From NCBI GenBank assembly GCA_044226865.1, contig JBGAGE010000001.1, forward strand, positions 310,001 through 374,000: a stretch of 64,000 nucleotides of DNA, read 5' to 3'. The position numbers and the translations under genes were made by a program. Source of the stretch: TMP-86 sp044226865 (GTDB taxonomy: Bacteria > Pseudomonadota > Gammaproteobacteria > Steroidobacterales > Steroidobacteraceae). Positions 44,519 to 53,818 of the stretch are shown here, piece by piece (position 1 is the stretch's first letter; each line of letters starts with the position of its first letter). The notes under the pieces are model-generated. The model did not search any database. It saw only the letters and a list, made by a program, of their open reading frames with translations, and was not told the origin of the DNA.

Positions 44519-45670
44519 ATGAGTCAAATTGCGCCGAACGATGTGCTGGCCATGGGCGCCATCGTCTTGAGCATGGTGTGGATGGGCTTTTTCACCGATG
44601 CCTCGCGCTACGGCAAGATGATCCCCGGCGTGGTGGTGGTGCTGTCGCTGGGCACGCTGCTGTCGAACCTGCGCATCACACCGTTTTCCTCCTCGGTTGC
44701 GGATTTCATCGGGCAGTACGTGGTGTCGGCGGCGATTCCGCTGCTGATGATCAAGGCCGACCTGAAGCGCATCTTCATCGAGAGCGGCCGCGTGATGCTG
44801 GCTTTCGCGGCCGCCTGCGTGGGCATCGTGATCGGCGTGCTCGTCGGTTATTTCCTGCTGCAGCCCTGGCATGTCACGCCGCAGGTGGCCGGCGTGTATG
44901 CCGGCGGATTCATCGGCGGCACCATCAGCCTGGTGGCGGTGGCCAATGCGGTGGGCATGAGCGCCACCGACCTGTCGGTGGCCACCGGCGCCAGCATGAT
45001 TCCCAGCGTGCTCGGGCTGATGACGCTGGTCTCGCTCCCCGGCCTTGCCATCATCAAGCGCCTGTTTCCGCGGCAATCGGGACCCGAAGGCGCGGGCGAT
45101 GCCGACGCGGTGGCGGCGTTGACGGCCGTGCCTGAATTTCGCCTGACGCACATCAGCGGTGCGCTGGCCTTGAGCTTCTGCGTGTGCGCCGGTGCACGCC
45201 TGATCGCCGATGCGGTGGGCGCCTGGATCGGACACGACCAGGGCCAGTACCGCATCCTGTACGTCACGGTGCTCACCGTGGTGGTGGCGAACATCTTCCC
45301 GAAGCAGTTGCAGCGGCTGCGCGGCGAATTCGAACTGGGCATGATCTTCATGTACCTGTTCTTCGCCATGATCGGGCTGGGCACGGACATCACCACCTTT
45401 TTGGATCATGCGGTGAGCCTGTTCTTCTACGTGATCATGCTGCTCGCCATCGGCATCGCCGTGACCATGCTTCTGTGCCGCTTCCTGCGCTTGAACCTGG
45501 CCGAATCCATCACCGGGTGTGGGGCGGCCATCGTCGGGCCGGTGGCCACGGTGGCGGTGGTGGCAGGCAAGGGCTGGCATTCCATGGTCACGCCGGCGGT
45601 CATGACCGGCATCCTGTGCCATGTGGTGGGAAACTTCGTCGGCATCGCCGTGGCCTCGATGTTGCGCTGA
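44519..45670 (+). CDS. DUF819-family integral membrane protein
   Basis: A 383-residue protein with about ten hydrophobic segments, such as VLAMGAIVLSMVWMGFF and VAGVYAGGFIGGTISLVAVANAVGMSATDLS, with the Gly-rich second half AESITGCGAAIVGPVATVAVVAGK repeating the first. This two-fold pseudo-symmetry matches the DUF819 (YjcL-like) family, predicted transporters of unknown substrate. AAGGGG lies before ATG 44519. Its placement between kdgK and glycerate kinase hints at an organic or sugar acid, which is only an inference. Confidence 0.85.
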   Translation: MSQIAPNDVLAMGAIVLSMVWMGFFTDASRYGKMIPGVVVVLSLGTLLSNLRITPFSSSVADFIGQYVVSAAIPLLMIKADLKRIFIESGRVMLAFAAACVGIVIGVLVGYFLLQPWHVTPQVAGVYAGGFIGGTISLVAVANAVGMSATDLSVATGASMIPSVLGLMTLVSLPGLAIIKRLFPRQSGPEGAGDADAVAALTAVPEFRLTHISGALALSFCVCAGARLIADAVGAWIGHDQGQYRILYVTVLTVVVANIFPKQLQRLRGEFELGMIFMYLFFAMIGLGTDITTFLDHAVSLFFYVIMLLAIGIAVTMLLCRFLRLNLAESITGCGAAIVGPVATVAVVAGKGWHSMVTPAVMTGILCHVVGNFVGIAVASMLR

Positions 45671-45697
45671 GAGGCCCGCGTCTTTGCGCGGTACCGG

Positions 45698-46969
45698 TCA
45701 GGTCAACAGCACGCAGCGGAAGTCGTTCACGTTGGTGCGCGTGGGGCCGGTGACGATCAGTTCGTCGAGGGCCGCAAAGAATCCATACGAATCGTTGTTC
45801 GCAAGGTATGCGCCGGCATCGGCGCCGCAGGCCGTGGCGCGCGCGAGGGTGTCGGGGCCGAACATCGCGCCCGCATTGTCCTCGGTGCCGTCGATGCCAT
45901 CGGTGTCGCAGGCCAGGGCGAACACACCGGGCACGTCGTTCAGTTCCCGATACAGCGCCAGCAGGAATTCCGCACAACGCCCGCCGCGGCCCGCGCCGCG
46001 CACGGTGACCGTGCATTCACCACCCGACAGCAGCGCGAGCGGAGCACCGCCGGCGGCCCGTTCCCGCCGCAGTTGCCGGACCCGGCGCGCCTGTGCCTGC
46101 GCGGCCTCGACGGCCTCGCCGGTGATCGCATCACCCAGGTCGATGACGGTGACGCCTGCCTTCTGCAACAGCGCTGCCGCCGCATCCAGGCTCAAGCGCG
46201 CGCTGGCGATGATGCGGGCCTGGGTGCGCGCGAAGCGGGGATCTCCCGGCTTGGGGGTGTCCTCGATTTCACCGTTCAGACCCGCCGCGAGGTGCGCCGC
46301 GATGCTGGCCGGTGGATCGATGCGCCGGCGGCGCAGGATGTCGAGCGCGTCCGCATAAGTGCTGGCATCGGGACTGCAAGGTCCCGAGGCGATGGCGCTC
46401 AGGTCATCTCCCGGCACATCGGAGATGACCAGCGCTTCGATGCCCGCACGACAGGCTGCGGCCAGGCGTCCGCCCTGGGTGAGCGAGAGATGCTTGCGCA
46501 ACACGTTCATCTCGTCGATGGGCACGCCGCCTCGCAGCAGCAAGCCTGTGAGCTGACGGTAATCGTCCAGGCTGACACCTGCCACCGGCAGGCTCAGCAG
46601 GCTGGAACCGCCGCCGGACAGCAGCACCAGCAGACGGTCGGCGGTGGTGAGACTGCGCGCGATGCCCAGAATCTGCTCCGCCGCGTCCAGCGCCGCCTGG
46701 TCGGGGAGCGGATGTCCCGCCTGCAGGACCTCGATGCGGCGCGTGGCGCAGTCATGGCCGTGGCGCGTCACCACGGTGCCTCGAAGATCGGATGAAGGGT
46801 CCCAGGCATCTTCCACCGCCGCCGCCATCGCTGCGGCGGCCTTGCCCGCGCCCAGCACCCACGCGGGACCGCGATGGGGCGGGGCGATGTGCGCCGGCAC
46901 GATGCGCGCCGGGTCCGCGGCGTCGACGGCGGCAGCAAAGGCGCTTTTCAGGAGGGCGCGATGATCCAT
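45698..46969 (-). CDS. Glycerate 2-kinase (MOFRL family; TtuD-like)
   Basis: A 423-residue protein of the glycerate kinase/hydroxypyruvate reductase-like family. It shows WVLGAGKAAAAMAAA, LLSGGGSSLL, and the Asp-rich SDVPGDDLSAIASGP, with the C-terminal MOFRL region ALLSGGECTVTVRG and LACDTDGIDGTEDNAGA. Members phosphorylate D-glycerate at C2 to give 2-phosphoglycerate; older annotations call them hydroxypyruvate reductase. It would feed glycerate from sugar-acid or glyoxylate breakdown into glycolysis. It is convergent with the DUF819 gene. Confidence 0.92.
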   Translation of the reverse strand: MDHRALLKSAFAAAVDAADPARIVPAHIAPPHRGPAWVLGAGKAAAAMAAAVEDAWDPSSDLRGTVVTRHGHDCATRRIEVLQAGHPLPDQAALDAAEQILGIARSLTTADRLLVLLSGGGSSLLSLPVAGVSLDDYRQLTGLLLRGGVPIDEMNVLRKHLSLTQGGRLAAACRAGIEALVISDVPGDDLSAIASGPCSPDASTYADALDILRRRRIDPPASIAAHLAAGLNGEIEDTPKPGDPRFARTQARIIASARLSLDAAAALLQKAGVTVIDLGDAITGEAVEAAQAQARRVRQLRRERAAGGAPLALLSGGECTVTVRGAGRGGRCAEFLLALYRELNDVPGVFALACDTDGIDGTEDNAGAMFGPDTLARATACGADAGAYLANNDSYGFFAALDELIVTGPTRTNVNDFRCVLLT

Positions 46970-47026
46970 GTCGGGCGAAGTCCAGCCCGGCGACAGACCG
47001 GACGTCGGCGACTAGAATAGCGCGAT

Positions 47027-47344
47027 ATGAGCGACACCCGAACTCCCGCCATCGCAGATGTGTATGCGGGCGACACCGCGGCGGCCAAGCGCGAAGCGCC
47101 GGGAGCCGTTTTTGCCTACGACATCCGCGCGGACGTCGAGCCGGATGTGCTCACGCGCGTGGCTGGCATCTGCAACCTCGCGAACGTCAGCCCGGTGCGC
47201 GTCAATTACGAGCGCAGGGCCGCCGAAGTGCACGTGAGGATCGAATTGGATGGCATCAGCGCCGCAACGGCGGATTCCATCCGGCGCAAGCTGTTGCAGC
47301 TCACCTGCGTCAATGCGGTCGTGCTGGTGAACCCGGAGGCGTGA
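47027..47344 (+). CDS. Small protein with ACT-like fold, function unknown
   Basis: A 105-residue protein. After an N-terminal tail of about 28 residues, the sequence follows a beta-alpha-beta-beta-alpha-beta pattern (FAYDIRADVEPDVLTRVAGICNLANVSPVRVNYERRAAEVHVRIELDG) typical of ACT or similar ferredoxin-like regulatory domains. No catalytic residues are evident. It could bind a small ligand. It stands between the glycerate kinase (divergent) and an SDR gene 36 bases on, with which it may be co-transcribed. Confidence 0.65.
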   Translation: MSDTRTPAIADVYAGDTAAAKREAPGAVFAYDIRADVEPDVLTRVAGICNLANVSPVRVNYERRAAEVHVRIELDGISAATADSIRRKLLQLTCVNAVVLVNPEA

Positions 47345-47380
47345 GATCGACTGCGGGAAAGGGCCACGGGAGAGCGATCG

Positions 47381-48175
47381 ATGGCGAGAATGGCTGGCAA
47401 GATCAGCTTGATTTCAGGTGCCGCGCGCGGGATCGGTGAGGCGATTGCGCGGGCTTTCCTCGCTGAAGGTGCGCACGTCTATCTGACCGACATCGACGAG
47501 CCGAAGGGCGAGTCGCTGGCGCGGGAGCTTGGGGCTCGAGCCGTATTCCGCCGCCTGGATGTGCGCGAGGAATCGGATTGGGAGCACGTTTGCGCGGAAG
47601 TCCTGCAGGCGCACGGCCGGCTCGACGTGCTCGTCAACAACGCCGGGATCACCGGCTTCGAGGCGGGGCTGCTGGCGCACGACCCCGAACATGCAAGCCT
47701 CGAGGACTGGCGCGCCGTGCACCGCACGAACCTGGATGGCGTGTTCCTCGGCTGCAAACACGGCATCCGGGCGATGCGCGCGGCGGGCGCGGGATCCATC
47801 ATCAATATTTCGTCGCGCTCCGGCCTCGTCGGCATGCCGGGAGCCTCGGCCTATGCATCCTCGAAAGCCGCCATCCGCAATCACACGAAAAGCGTGGCGC
47901 TGTGGTGCGCGCAGCAGGGCCTCAAGATCCGCTGCAATTCGATCCACCCCGCTGCCATTCTCACGCCGATGTGGGAGCCCATGCTCGGCAGTGGTCCCGA
48001 TCGTGAGGCGCGCATGGCCGAGCTCGTCAAGGATACGCCGCTGCGTCGCTTCGGAGCGCCGGAGGAAGTGGCGGCGATCGCGGTACTGCTGGCCAGTGAC
48101 GAGGCGCCGTACGTCACAGGCACGGAATTGAACATCGACGGTGGATTACTGGCTGGGTCCGCGGCTACGCCCTGA
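47381..48175 (+). CDS. SDR-family NAD-dependent oxidoreductase
   Basis: A 264-residue short-chain dehydrogenase with SGAARGIGEA for the cofactor, Asp37 after the second strand (prefers NAD), NNAG, Ser145 and the YASSK pair (Tyr158, Lys162). The stretch MWEPMLGSG after the PxxI segment and the C-terminal YVTGTELNIDGGLLAG resemble cyclopentanol or cyclohexanol dehydrogenases. It oxidises an alcohol to a ketone. It follows the small ACT-like protein and is convergent with the amidohydrolase. Confidence 0.92.
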   Translation: MARMAGKISLISGAARGIGEAIARAFLAEGAHVYLTDIDEPKGESLARELGARAVFRRLDVREESDWEHVCAEVLQAHGRLDVLVNNAGITGFEAGLLAHDPEHASLEDWRAVHRTNLDGVFLGCKHGIRAMRAAGAGSIINISSRSGLVGMPGASAYASSKAAIRNHTKSVALWCAQQGLKIRCNSIHPAAILTPMWEPMLGSGPDREARMAELVKDTPLRRFGAPEEVAAIAVLLASDEAPYVTGTELNIDGGLLAGSAATP

Positions 48176-48195
48176 TCGCGGTTCGCGGACGCCGC

Positions 48196-49923
48196 TTATC
48201 GTGTTTGCCGCAGGAAAACGATTTTCCCTCCGAGCGCGGTCAGGTCGACCTTGATGTCGTGAATCTCGTCGGCGCGCACCTCGAATGGGTTGCGATCCAA
48301 CACCACGAGATCGGCGAGCTTTCCGGCCGCCAGCGTCCCGCGCTTGGCTTCGTCGTGCATGAAATAGGCCCCTGCGCTGGTGTAGGCGGCGATGGCCTGT
48401 GTCAGGTTGACCCGCTCATGCGGAATCAGCGTGATCGCCTCGTTACCCTGGGGGTCGCGGCCGCCCGGATAGCGATGCGTGATGGCCACCTCGAGGCCTT
48501 CCATGGGCGAGACGCCGGTGACGGGCCAATCCGAGCCCCAGACCAGCAGGGCGCCGGCATCCAGCAGCGAGCGGCTGGGGAAGAGGTGCTGCATGCGCTC
48601 GGGGCCGAAGTGACGGGGCGCGTCCACCGTTTGCCAGGTATCGCCCAGGCTCCAGCGCGGCGTCATGTTGGCGATCACGCCCAGAGCCCGGAAGCGCGGG
48701 ATGTCAGCCGGGTCTACCACCCACAGGTGCGCGATGGTGTGGCGATGATCCGTGCGCCCGTTGTGGCGCAGCGCCGCTTCGTAGGCATCGAGCGCGGCGC
48801 GCACGGCCCAGTCGCCCTGCGCATGCATGTGCACCTGGAATCCGGCGGCATCGAGGCGCGTGGTCAGGGCGGCCAAGCGGCCGGGCTCCACGAACAACCG
48901 GCCGCGGCCGAAGCGCGCGTCATCGCTGTAGGGCTGCAGCAGCGCAAGGCCATGGCCCGCGATGGCGCCATCGACGAAGATCTTCACGCAAGTCGCGCTC
49001 AACAGCCGGCCGGCGAGATGCTGGCGCTGCGACTGGAATCGCGCGATCTGCGCATCGTCGTTGCGGGCAGGGTCGTGCGGCAGGCATAGGTTCACCCGCA
49101 TGTCCAAGGTGCCGGCATCGTCCATGCGTTTGAACGCGGCGGCGATCGGATCGGTGGCCATGGCGTCTTCGAGCGCGGTGAAGCCGGCTTCGCGCATGCG
49201 TTGCAGCGCGACGCTGAGTTGACGCACGGTCTGCGCAGCGGTGGGCGGGGGGATCTTCCGTTGCACCAGGTCCATCGCCGTATCCTCGTGCAGCATGCCG
49301 GTGGCGTGGCCGGAGGCGTCGCGTTCGATACGGCCGTTCGGCGGATCGGGCGTTTGGTCGGTGATGCCTGCAAGCGTCAGTGCCCTGGAATTCACCCACG
49401 CGCTGTGCCCGGAATTGTCGGTGATGAAGGCCGGGCGCCCGGGCACGAGTTCGTCCAGCATCGCGCGGGTGGGCATGCCCGAGGGGAGGAAGGCGACCTT
49501 GTCCCAGCCGTCCCCGACGATCCAGGCGCTGCGCGGATGGCCGGCGGCAAAACGCCGGACGGCGTCGGCGATTTCCGTGCGACTGTTCAGTCCGGCAAGA
49601 TTCAACGACACGGCCGGATCGAGCACCATGCCCGGGTGCACGTGCGAGTCCTGGAACCCCGGCATCAGCGTGCGCTGATGCAGATCGATCACTCGCGTGC
49701 GCGGCCCGATCAAGCGGCGCGCGCCGGCCGTGGGGCCGACATAGCTGATGCGCGCGCCGTTGACCGCCAGTGCCTCCGCCCAGCTGCGTGCCGCATCGCC
49801 GGTATAGACGGCGCCATCGAGGAACACGAGGTCGGCGGGCGGTGCCGCGGGTGCCGGCGCGATCCACGCCAGCGCCAGCCATGCCAGCCAGCCGCCGGCG
49901 CCCCGCCGGATAGTGCCGGTCAC
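48196..49923 (-). CDS. Exported amidohydrolase (YtcJ-like)
   Basis: A 575-residue metal-dependent hydrolase. A signal peptide (AWLALAWIAPAPA) leads to the beta domain and TIM barrel. GFQDSHVHPG is the H-x-H metal site, ALWVVDPADIPRF lies after the next His, and WGSDWPV carries the Asp. The C-terminal GTLAAGKLADLVVLDRNPF closes the beta sandwich. YtcJ-like enzymes hydrolyse formamides and other amides. GTG 49923 is 4 bases after the stop of the membrane protein gene, so the two are co-expressed. Confidence 0.9.
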   Translation of the reverse strand: MTGTIRRGAGGWLAWLALAWIAPAPAAPPADLVFLDGAVYTGDAARSWAEALAVNGARISYVGPTAGARRLIGPRTRVIDLHQRTLMPGFQDSHVHPGMVLDPAVSLNLAGLNSRTEIADAVRRFAAGHPRSAWIVGDGWDKVAFLPSGMPTRAMLDELVPGRPAFITDNSGHSAWVNSRALTLAGITDQTPDPPNGRIERDASGHATGMLHEDTAMDLVQRKIPPPTAAQTVRQLSVALQRMREAGFTALEDAMATDPIAAAFKRMDDAGTLDMRVNLCLPHDPARNDDAQIARFQSQRQHLAGRLLSATCVKIFVDGAIAGHGLALLQPYSDDARFGRGRLFVEPGRLAALTTRLDAAGFQVHMHAQGDWAVRAALDAYEAALRHNGRTDHRHTIAHLWVVDPADIPRFRALGVIANMTPRWSLGDTWQTVDAPRHFGPERMQHLFPSRSLLDAGALLVWGSDWPVTGVSPMEGLEVAITHRYPGGRDPQGNEAITLIPHERVNLTQAIAAYTSAGAYFMHDEAKRGTLAAGKLADLVVLDRNPFEVRADEIHDIKVDLTALGGKIVFLRQTR

Positions 49924-49927
49924 GCGT

Positions 49928-50299
49928 TCATCCGCGGATGCGAAACAGCCAGACGATGCACAGCAGGAAACCTCCCGCGGCCGCGCTGACGTGCGTCAGC
50001 AGCGTTGCGTTCATCCTGGCGCGCGAGCCCCGGCCCACCATCGGCGCCAACAAGCCCGAGAACAGGGCGAAGGCCAGGAGCGCGGCGGCCACTTTCAATG
50101 TGGCGACGGCGGGAGTCGCGGCGCCATCCGGTGCGCCGCGGATCATCATGGCAATGGTTTCCAGCGCTCCCGCGCCCATCAGGAAGTGGAAGCCGATCAC
50201 GGCGGGCGTGCTGCGCCGGCGTCGCAGGTAGTCGAGTCCGAGAATGATGCCGAGGATGACCGCGCCACTCAGCAGCAGGATGGGGGGAAGGGCGTGCAT
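49928..50299 (-). CDS. Four-helix membrane protein, function unknown
   Basis: A 123-residue protein with four hydrophobic helices, beginning MHALPPILLLSGAVILGIILG and ending in a helix AAAGGFLLCIVWLFRIRG with positive-inside arginines. The family is not one I know. It is directly upstream of the YtcJ-like amidohydrolase gene, with 4 bases between, which suggests a shared transcript. Confidence 0.7.
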   Translation of the reverse strand: MHALPPILLLSGAVILGIILGLDYLRRRRSTPAVIGFHFLMGAGALETIAMMIRGAPDGAATPAVATLKVAAALLAFALFSGLLAPMVGRGSRARMNATLLTHVSAAAGGFLLCIVWLFRIRG

Positions 50300-50330
50300 G
50301 TTCCTGTAGCGCTTCCGTCCCGGTAAGAGC

Positions 50331-50612
50331 TCAGTTGCCCGATCCCGCGCAAAAGCCGGCGCCGCAGGCGCTGTTGCCGCAGGCCGGCGCCTCGCTGCCG
50401 GTGACGGGACAGGTCATCGTATTGCTGGAGGAACCCATGCTGATGAAGCCCGCCGACATCAATTTGGACACCGGCGCATTCTTGTCGGTGCGGCCCGGTG
50501 CAATACCGGCCCGCTCGCACAGTTCACCCCAGGTGTGCATGAGTTCGGCCATCTTGTGGCTGACTTCGACGGTGCGGCCATTGGCCTCGCAGCGGTATTC
50601 GTAGGTGGGCAT
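50331..50612 (-). CDS. FmdB-like zinc-ribbon protein with Cys-rich tail
   Basis: A 93-residue protein starting MPTYEYRCEANGRTVEV, the start shared by FmdB-family putative regulatory proteins. Typical FmdB has CxxC pairs with a second pair around residue 25; here residue 8 is the only early Cys. The C-terminal third carries TCPVTG, then ACGNSACGAGFCAG, so the Cys set is shifted to the tail and may bind zinc or a metal cluster. Function unknown. The start at 50612 is clear because the upstream in-frame extension has no family similarity. Confidence 0.78.
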   Translation of the reverse strand: MPTYEYRCEANGRTVEVSHKMAELMHTWGELCERAGIAPGRTDKNAPVSKLMSAGFISMGSSSNTMTCPVTGSEAPACGNSACGAGFCAGSGN

Positions 50613-50725
50613 GGCTGTTGCTCTAAAGATGGATTGGAACCAAGCCTGGATTTTATCCGAAACCGGCGCACCGATTGAATGGGCGCGGCCGTCAGGCTTA
50701 TGTCCGGGATCACACGCAAAGGCGG

Positions 50726-50758
50726 AAGCGGGCGGGGCGCGCCAGCCCCCACCCGCTC
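50726..50758 (-). terminator. GC-rich terminator-like hairpin after the ALDH gene
   Basis: On the minus strand AGCGGG-c-GGGGC pairs with GCCCC-ca-CCCGCT (interrupted by one unpaired stretch) just after the ALDH stop at 50768. Downstream bases are CTTCCGCC TTT-rich but without a long T run. It probably ends the Rieske/ALDH transcript. Confidence 0.5.
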
Positions 50759-50767
50759 CACGGTCCG

Positions 50768-52180
50768 CTACACCGCGATGTTGAGTACTTGCACCGTGGT
50801 GTATTCCTTCAGGCCGTCCACGTTGAACTCGACGCCGATCCCCGAACACTTCACCCCGCCGAACGGCGCCATGGGGTGCAGGCCGCCGTGCTGGTTGACC
50901 CAGGCCGTGCCGCATTCCAGGCGCGAGGCGATCTCCGCGGCCTTGGCCGCATCATCGCCCCACACGGAACCGCCCAGGCCCACGTTGAGCGAATTGGCGC
51001 GCGCGATGGCCTCATCCACCGTCTCGTACTTGATCACGGGAACGACCGTGCCGAACTGCTCTTCCTTCACGATGAGCATGTCGTCGGTGACATCGGCGAT
51101 CAGCGTCAGCGGATAGAAGAAGCCGGGGCCCTTGGGACGCACGCCGCCGATGACGATGCGCGCGCCGCGGGCGCGGGCTTCATCCACGTAGGAAGCGACC
51201 TTGTCCAGCTGCATCTTGTTGTTCAACGGCCCGATCAGGTTTTTCGGATCCAGCCCATTGCCCACCGGGATCTTCGACATGTAGTCGGCGAACTTGCTCA
51301 CCACTTCCTCGTACTGCGAGGAGTGCACGTACAGGCGTTTGAGCGCCGCGCAGGTCTGGCCAGCGTTGATGAAGCAGCCCCAGAACAGCTTCTCGAGCAG
51401 CGGTTCGATCTTGGTGCCCGGCAGGATGATGCCGGCGTCATTGCCGCCGAGCTCGAGCGTGATGCGCTTGAGCGTGGTCGCTGCGCCGCCCATGACTTTC
51501 TTGCCGGTGTTGATCGAGCCCGTGAACACGATCTTGTCGATGCCGGGGTGCGAGGACATGCGGTTGCCCACATCGGCATCCCCCGTGACCACGTTGACCA
51601 CACCGGGTGGCAGCACGCTGTTCATCAGTTCCACCACGCGCAGGGTGGAGAGCGGGGTGTACGGTGAGGGCTTGATCACCACGGTGCAGCCGATGCGCAG
51701 CGCCGGCATGATGTGCCAGATGGCGATCATCAGCGGCCAGTTCCACGGCGTGATGGAGCCGACTACGCCCACGGGCTTGCGCCGCAGCAGGATCTTGCCC
51801 TGCTTGTCGTCCTGGATGGTCTCCTCGGGCAGGTTGAGGCCGGCGGTGACGCGGGTCCACGCCACCGCGCCGCCCACTTCGAGATTCGCACCCGGTCCGC
51901 TTTGAGTCTTGCCCTGCTCGCGGGTCACGAGCTCGGCGAGTTCGGGATGGTGCTTTTCGATGATGTCGGCGATTTCCATGAGCTTGGCCGAGCGCGCCTC
52001 GGAGGACAGCGCGGACCAGGCGGGGAAGGCCTTGCGCGCGGCCGCCACGGCCTGGTCGAGCAATTCCACCGTGCCCTGCGGGGCCTCGGCGACCACGGAC
52101 TCGTCCACCGGGTTCAGGACCTTGAAGGTTTGCGGCGTTTCCACACGCTTGCCGCCGATGATCAATGCATAGTTAGCCAT
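50768..52180 (-). CDS. NAD(P)-dependent aldehyde dehydrogenase
   Basis: A 470-residue ALDH-superfamily enzyme. The nucleophile is Cys277 (NAGQTCAALKRLY), the general base Glu243 (LELGGND), and the cofactor loop IVFTGSINTGKKVM is present. It oxidises an aldehyde to the acid. It lies 46 bases after the Rieske oxygenase on the same strand, and since VanA-type O-demethylation releases formaldehyde or other ring-hydroxylating products give aldehydes, it may act on that product; the ALDH substrate is not visible. Confidence 0.92.
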   Translation of the reverse strand: MANYALIIGGKRVETPQTFKVLNPVDESVVAEAPQGTVELLDQAVAAARKAFPAWSALSSEARSAKLMEIADIIEKHHPELAELVTREQGKTQSGPGANLEVGGAVAWTRVTAGLNLPEETIQDDKQGKILLRRKPVGVVGSITPWNWPLMIAIWHIMPALRIGCTVVIKPSPYTPLSTLRVVELMNSVLPPGVVNVVTGDADVGNRMSSHPGIDKIVFTGSINTGKKVMGGAATTLKRITLELGGNDAGIILPGTKIEPLLEKLFWGCFINAGQTCAALKRLYVHSSQYEEVVSKFADYMSKIPVGNGLDPKNLIGPLNNKMQLDKVASYVDEARARGARIVIGGVRPKGPGFFYPLTLIADVTDDMLIVKEEQFGTVVPVIKYETVDEAIARANSLNVGLGGSVWGDDAAKAAEIASRLECGTAWVNQHGGLHPMAPFGGVKCSGIGVEFNVDGLKEYTTVQVLNIAV

Positions 52181-52226
52181 AGCGTCACCTTGTCGTTTGC
52201 GATTGTCGAAAATGGAAATGAATTCG

Positions 52227-53303
52227 TCAGGCGGCCGATGCGGCGCCGGCCTTCGCGGCCGCCGCTTCGCGCGCTTCCTCGGCCAGCACCTTGTCCACCA
52301 GCAGCCGGAAATGCCCCAGGGCCGTATCCATGCGCAGCCCCAGCATCTTGAAGTCGGGGTCGAGGTCGAGCATGCGCTGCTGCGCGGTGATCATGTCGAG
52401 GTCTTCCTTGAAGCCCGCCAGCACGGCATCGCGCAGGCCCTCGGTCACCTTCGGGTCATCCAGCGCGAAATTGTGCGATTGCTGGAAGAAGTAATGCGAG
52501 GTCGAAGTCGTCTCCGGCGTGATGGCCTGGCAGCCGAAGAATTCCGCGGCATCGACGCGCTTGCCCTCCGGCGCGCCGGTATTCATCGGTGCGCTGCCCG
52601 AATCCATCAGCAGCACACCTGGTAGCACGAAGTCGTAGATGTTCCAGCGATCGACATTGCCGGGCCAGGTCTTGAGCTTCTTCAGGAACGGCGCGGGCTC
52701 GTCATCCAGCAGCCAGCGCTCCACGCGGATGCCGCGCGGCGTGCGGTTGACCTTGGGCCGGATCTGCGCGTACTTGGCCGAGCCGCCCAGGGTTTTCTCG
52801 TGCACGTAGGCCAGGTGCGAAAAATCCAGCAGGTTGTCCGCGATCAGCAGGTAATTCGCCTGGTAATGCATGTAGCCCGGCGTGCCGCGCCACTGGGGGC
52901 TGTCCAGGTAATGAGTGTCGGGAATCAGCGCGGCATCCGCGCGCGCAGGGTCTCCCATCCATACCCAGATCCAGCGGTGCCGCTCCACCACCGGGAACGA
53001 GCGCACGCGCGCCGCCGGCGGGATGAAGTCCTGGGACGGGATCTCGATGCACTTGCCGGCGGCATCGAACAGCATGCCGTGATACATGCAGCGCACACCG
53101 GTGTTCTCGCGGCGGCCGAGGGAGAGCGGTGCGCCACGGTGGCAGCAGCGGTCCTCGAAGGCCACCAATTTGCCGTTGTCATCGCGCCAGAACAGCAGCG
53201 GCATCCCGGTGATGATGCGCCCGAGCAGCGTGTCCTCACCGATCTCATGCGACCACGCGGCCACGTACCAGCAGTTCTTGATGAATGCGGATGATGCACT
53301 CAT
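52227..53303 (-). CDS. Rieske non-heme iron oxygenase, alpha subunit (VanA-like)
   Basis: A 358-residue aromatic oxygenase. The Rieske cluster is ligated by Cys53, His55, Cys72 and His75 (CCHRGAPLS and CMYHGM). The catalytic iron site is in NLLDFSHLAYVHEKTLG with His163 and His168; its third carboxylate ligand is likely the Asp in FKEDLDMI. The size and sequence fit vanillate O-demethylase or toluenesulfonate-type oxygenases. No reductase gene is adjacent, so it must borrow one. ATG 53303 is used because the upstream in-frame region overlaps the MarR gene and is Arg-rich. Confidence 0.93.
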   Translation of the reverse strand: MSASSAFIKNCWYVAAWSHEIGEDTLLGRIITGMPLLFWRDDNGKLVAFEDRCCHRGAPLSLGRRENTGVRCMYHGMLFDAAGKCIEIPSQDFIPPAARVRSFPVVERHRWIWVWMGDPARADAALIPDTHYLDSPQWRGTPGYMHYQANYLLIADNLLDFSHLAYVHEKTLGGSAKYAQIRPKVNRTPRGIRVERWLLDDEPAPFLKKLKTWPGNVDRWNIYDFVLPGVLLMDSGSAPMNTGAPEGKRVDAAEFFGCQAITPETTSTSHYFFQQSHNFALDDPKVTEGLRDAVLAGFKEDLDMITAQQRMLDLDPDFKMLGLRMDTALGHFRLLVDKVLAEEAREAAAAKAGAASAA

Positions 53304-53332
53304 TGCCAACCCCCTTTCCGCAGTCTGCTTCT

Positions 53333-53815
53333 TCAATCGCGCAGCGCGTTGCTGATGGCCTGCGTCATCCGCACCGCATCTGCGATCGTGTCCTTTCCCA
53401 GCTTGTGCTCGAGGCGTCGGTAGATCGCCTCGGACAGCGGCGCCATGTGCTCGAACAGGTCCCGCCCGGCCGGCGTCAATTCCACCAGCAGGCGGCGCGA
53501 ATCGGCGGTGCAGGGCTGCGCCGCCAACAGCCCGCGCTTCTGCAGCGAGCGCAGGATGCGCGAGAAACTGGCCGGATGCACGCAACTGCGCTGCGCGGCC
53601 GTGCCGGCGTCGATGGCGCCGCCCTCGGCCAGCGCGCGGATCACGCGCCATTGTTGCTCGCTCAGGTCGTTTTCCAGCAGCTGTGGCCGGAAATGCGTCA
53701 TCACGGCTTCGCGGGCTTTCAGCAGATTGATCGCCAGGGAATGCTCCAGCGGACGCAGAGCGCGGCCAAGCGGGCCGGGTGCTTCCAGGCGGCGGACGTT
53801 GCTGCGCATGAGCAT
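53333..53815 (-). CDS. MarR-family transcriptional regulator
   Basis: A 160-residue winged-helix protein. The HTH is in LSEQQWRVIRALAEGGAIDAGTAAQRSCVHPASFSRILRSLQKRG, with the wing LVELTPAGRDLFE. It resembles HpaR-type regulators of aromatic acid catabolism. ATG 53815 and ATG 53809 both fit. It is upstream of the Rieske oxygenase and ALDH on the same strand with 29 bases between, so it probably represses them, and a perfect palindrome lies just before its start. Confidence 0.9.
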   Translation of the reverse strand: MLMRSNVRRLEAPGPLGRALRPLEHSLAINLLKAREAVMTHFRPQLLENDLSEQQWRVIRALAEGGAIDAGTAAQRSCVHPASFSRILRSLQKRGLLAAQPCTADSRRLLVELTPAGRDLFEHMAPLSEAIYRRLEHKLGKDTIADAVRMTQAISNALRD

Positions 53816-53818
53816 TAG

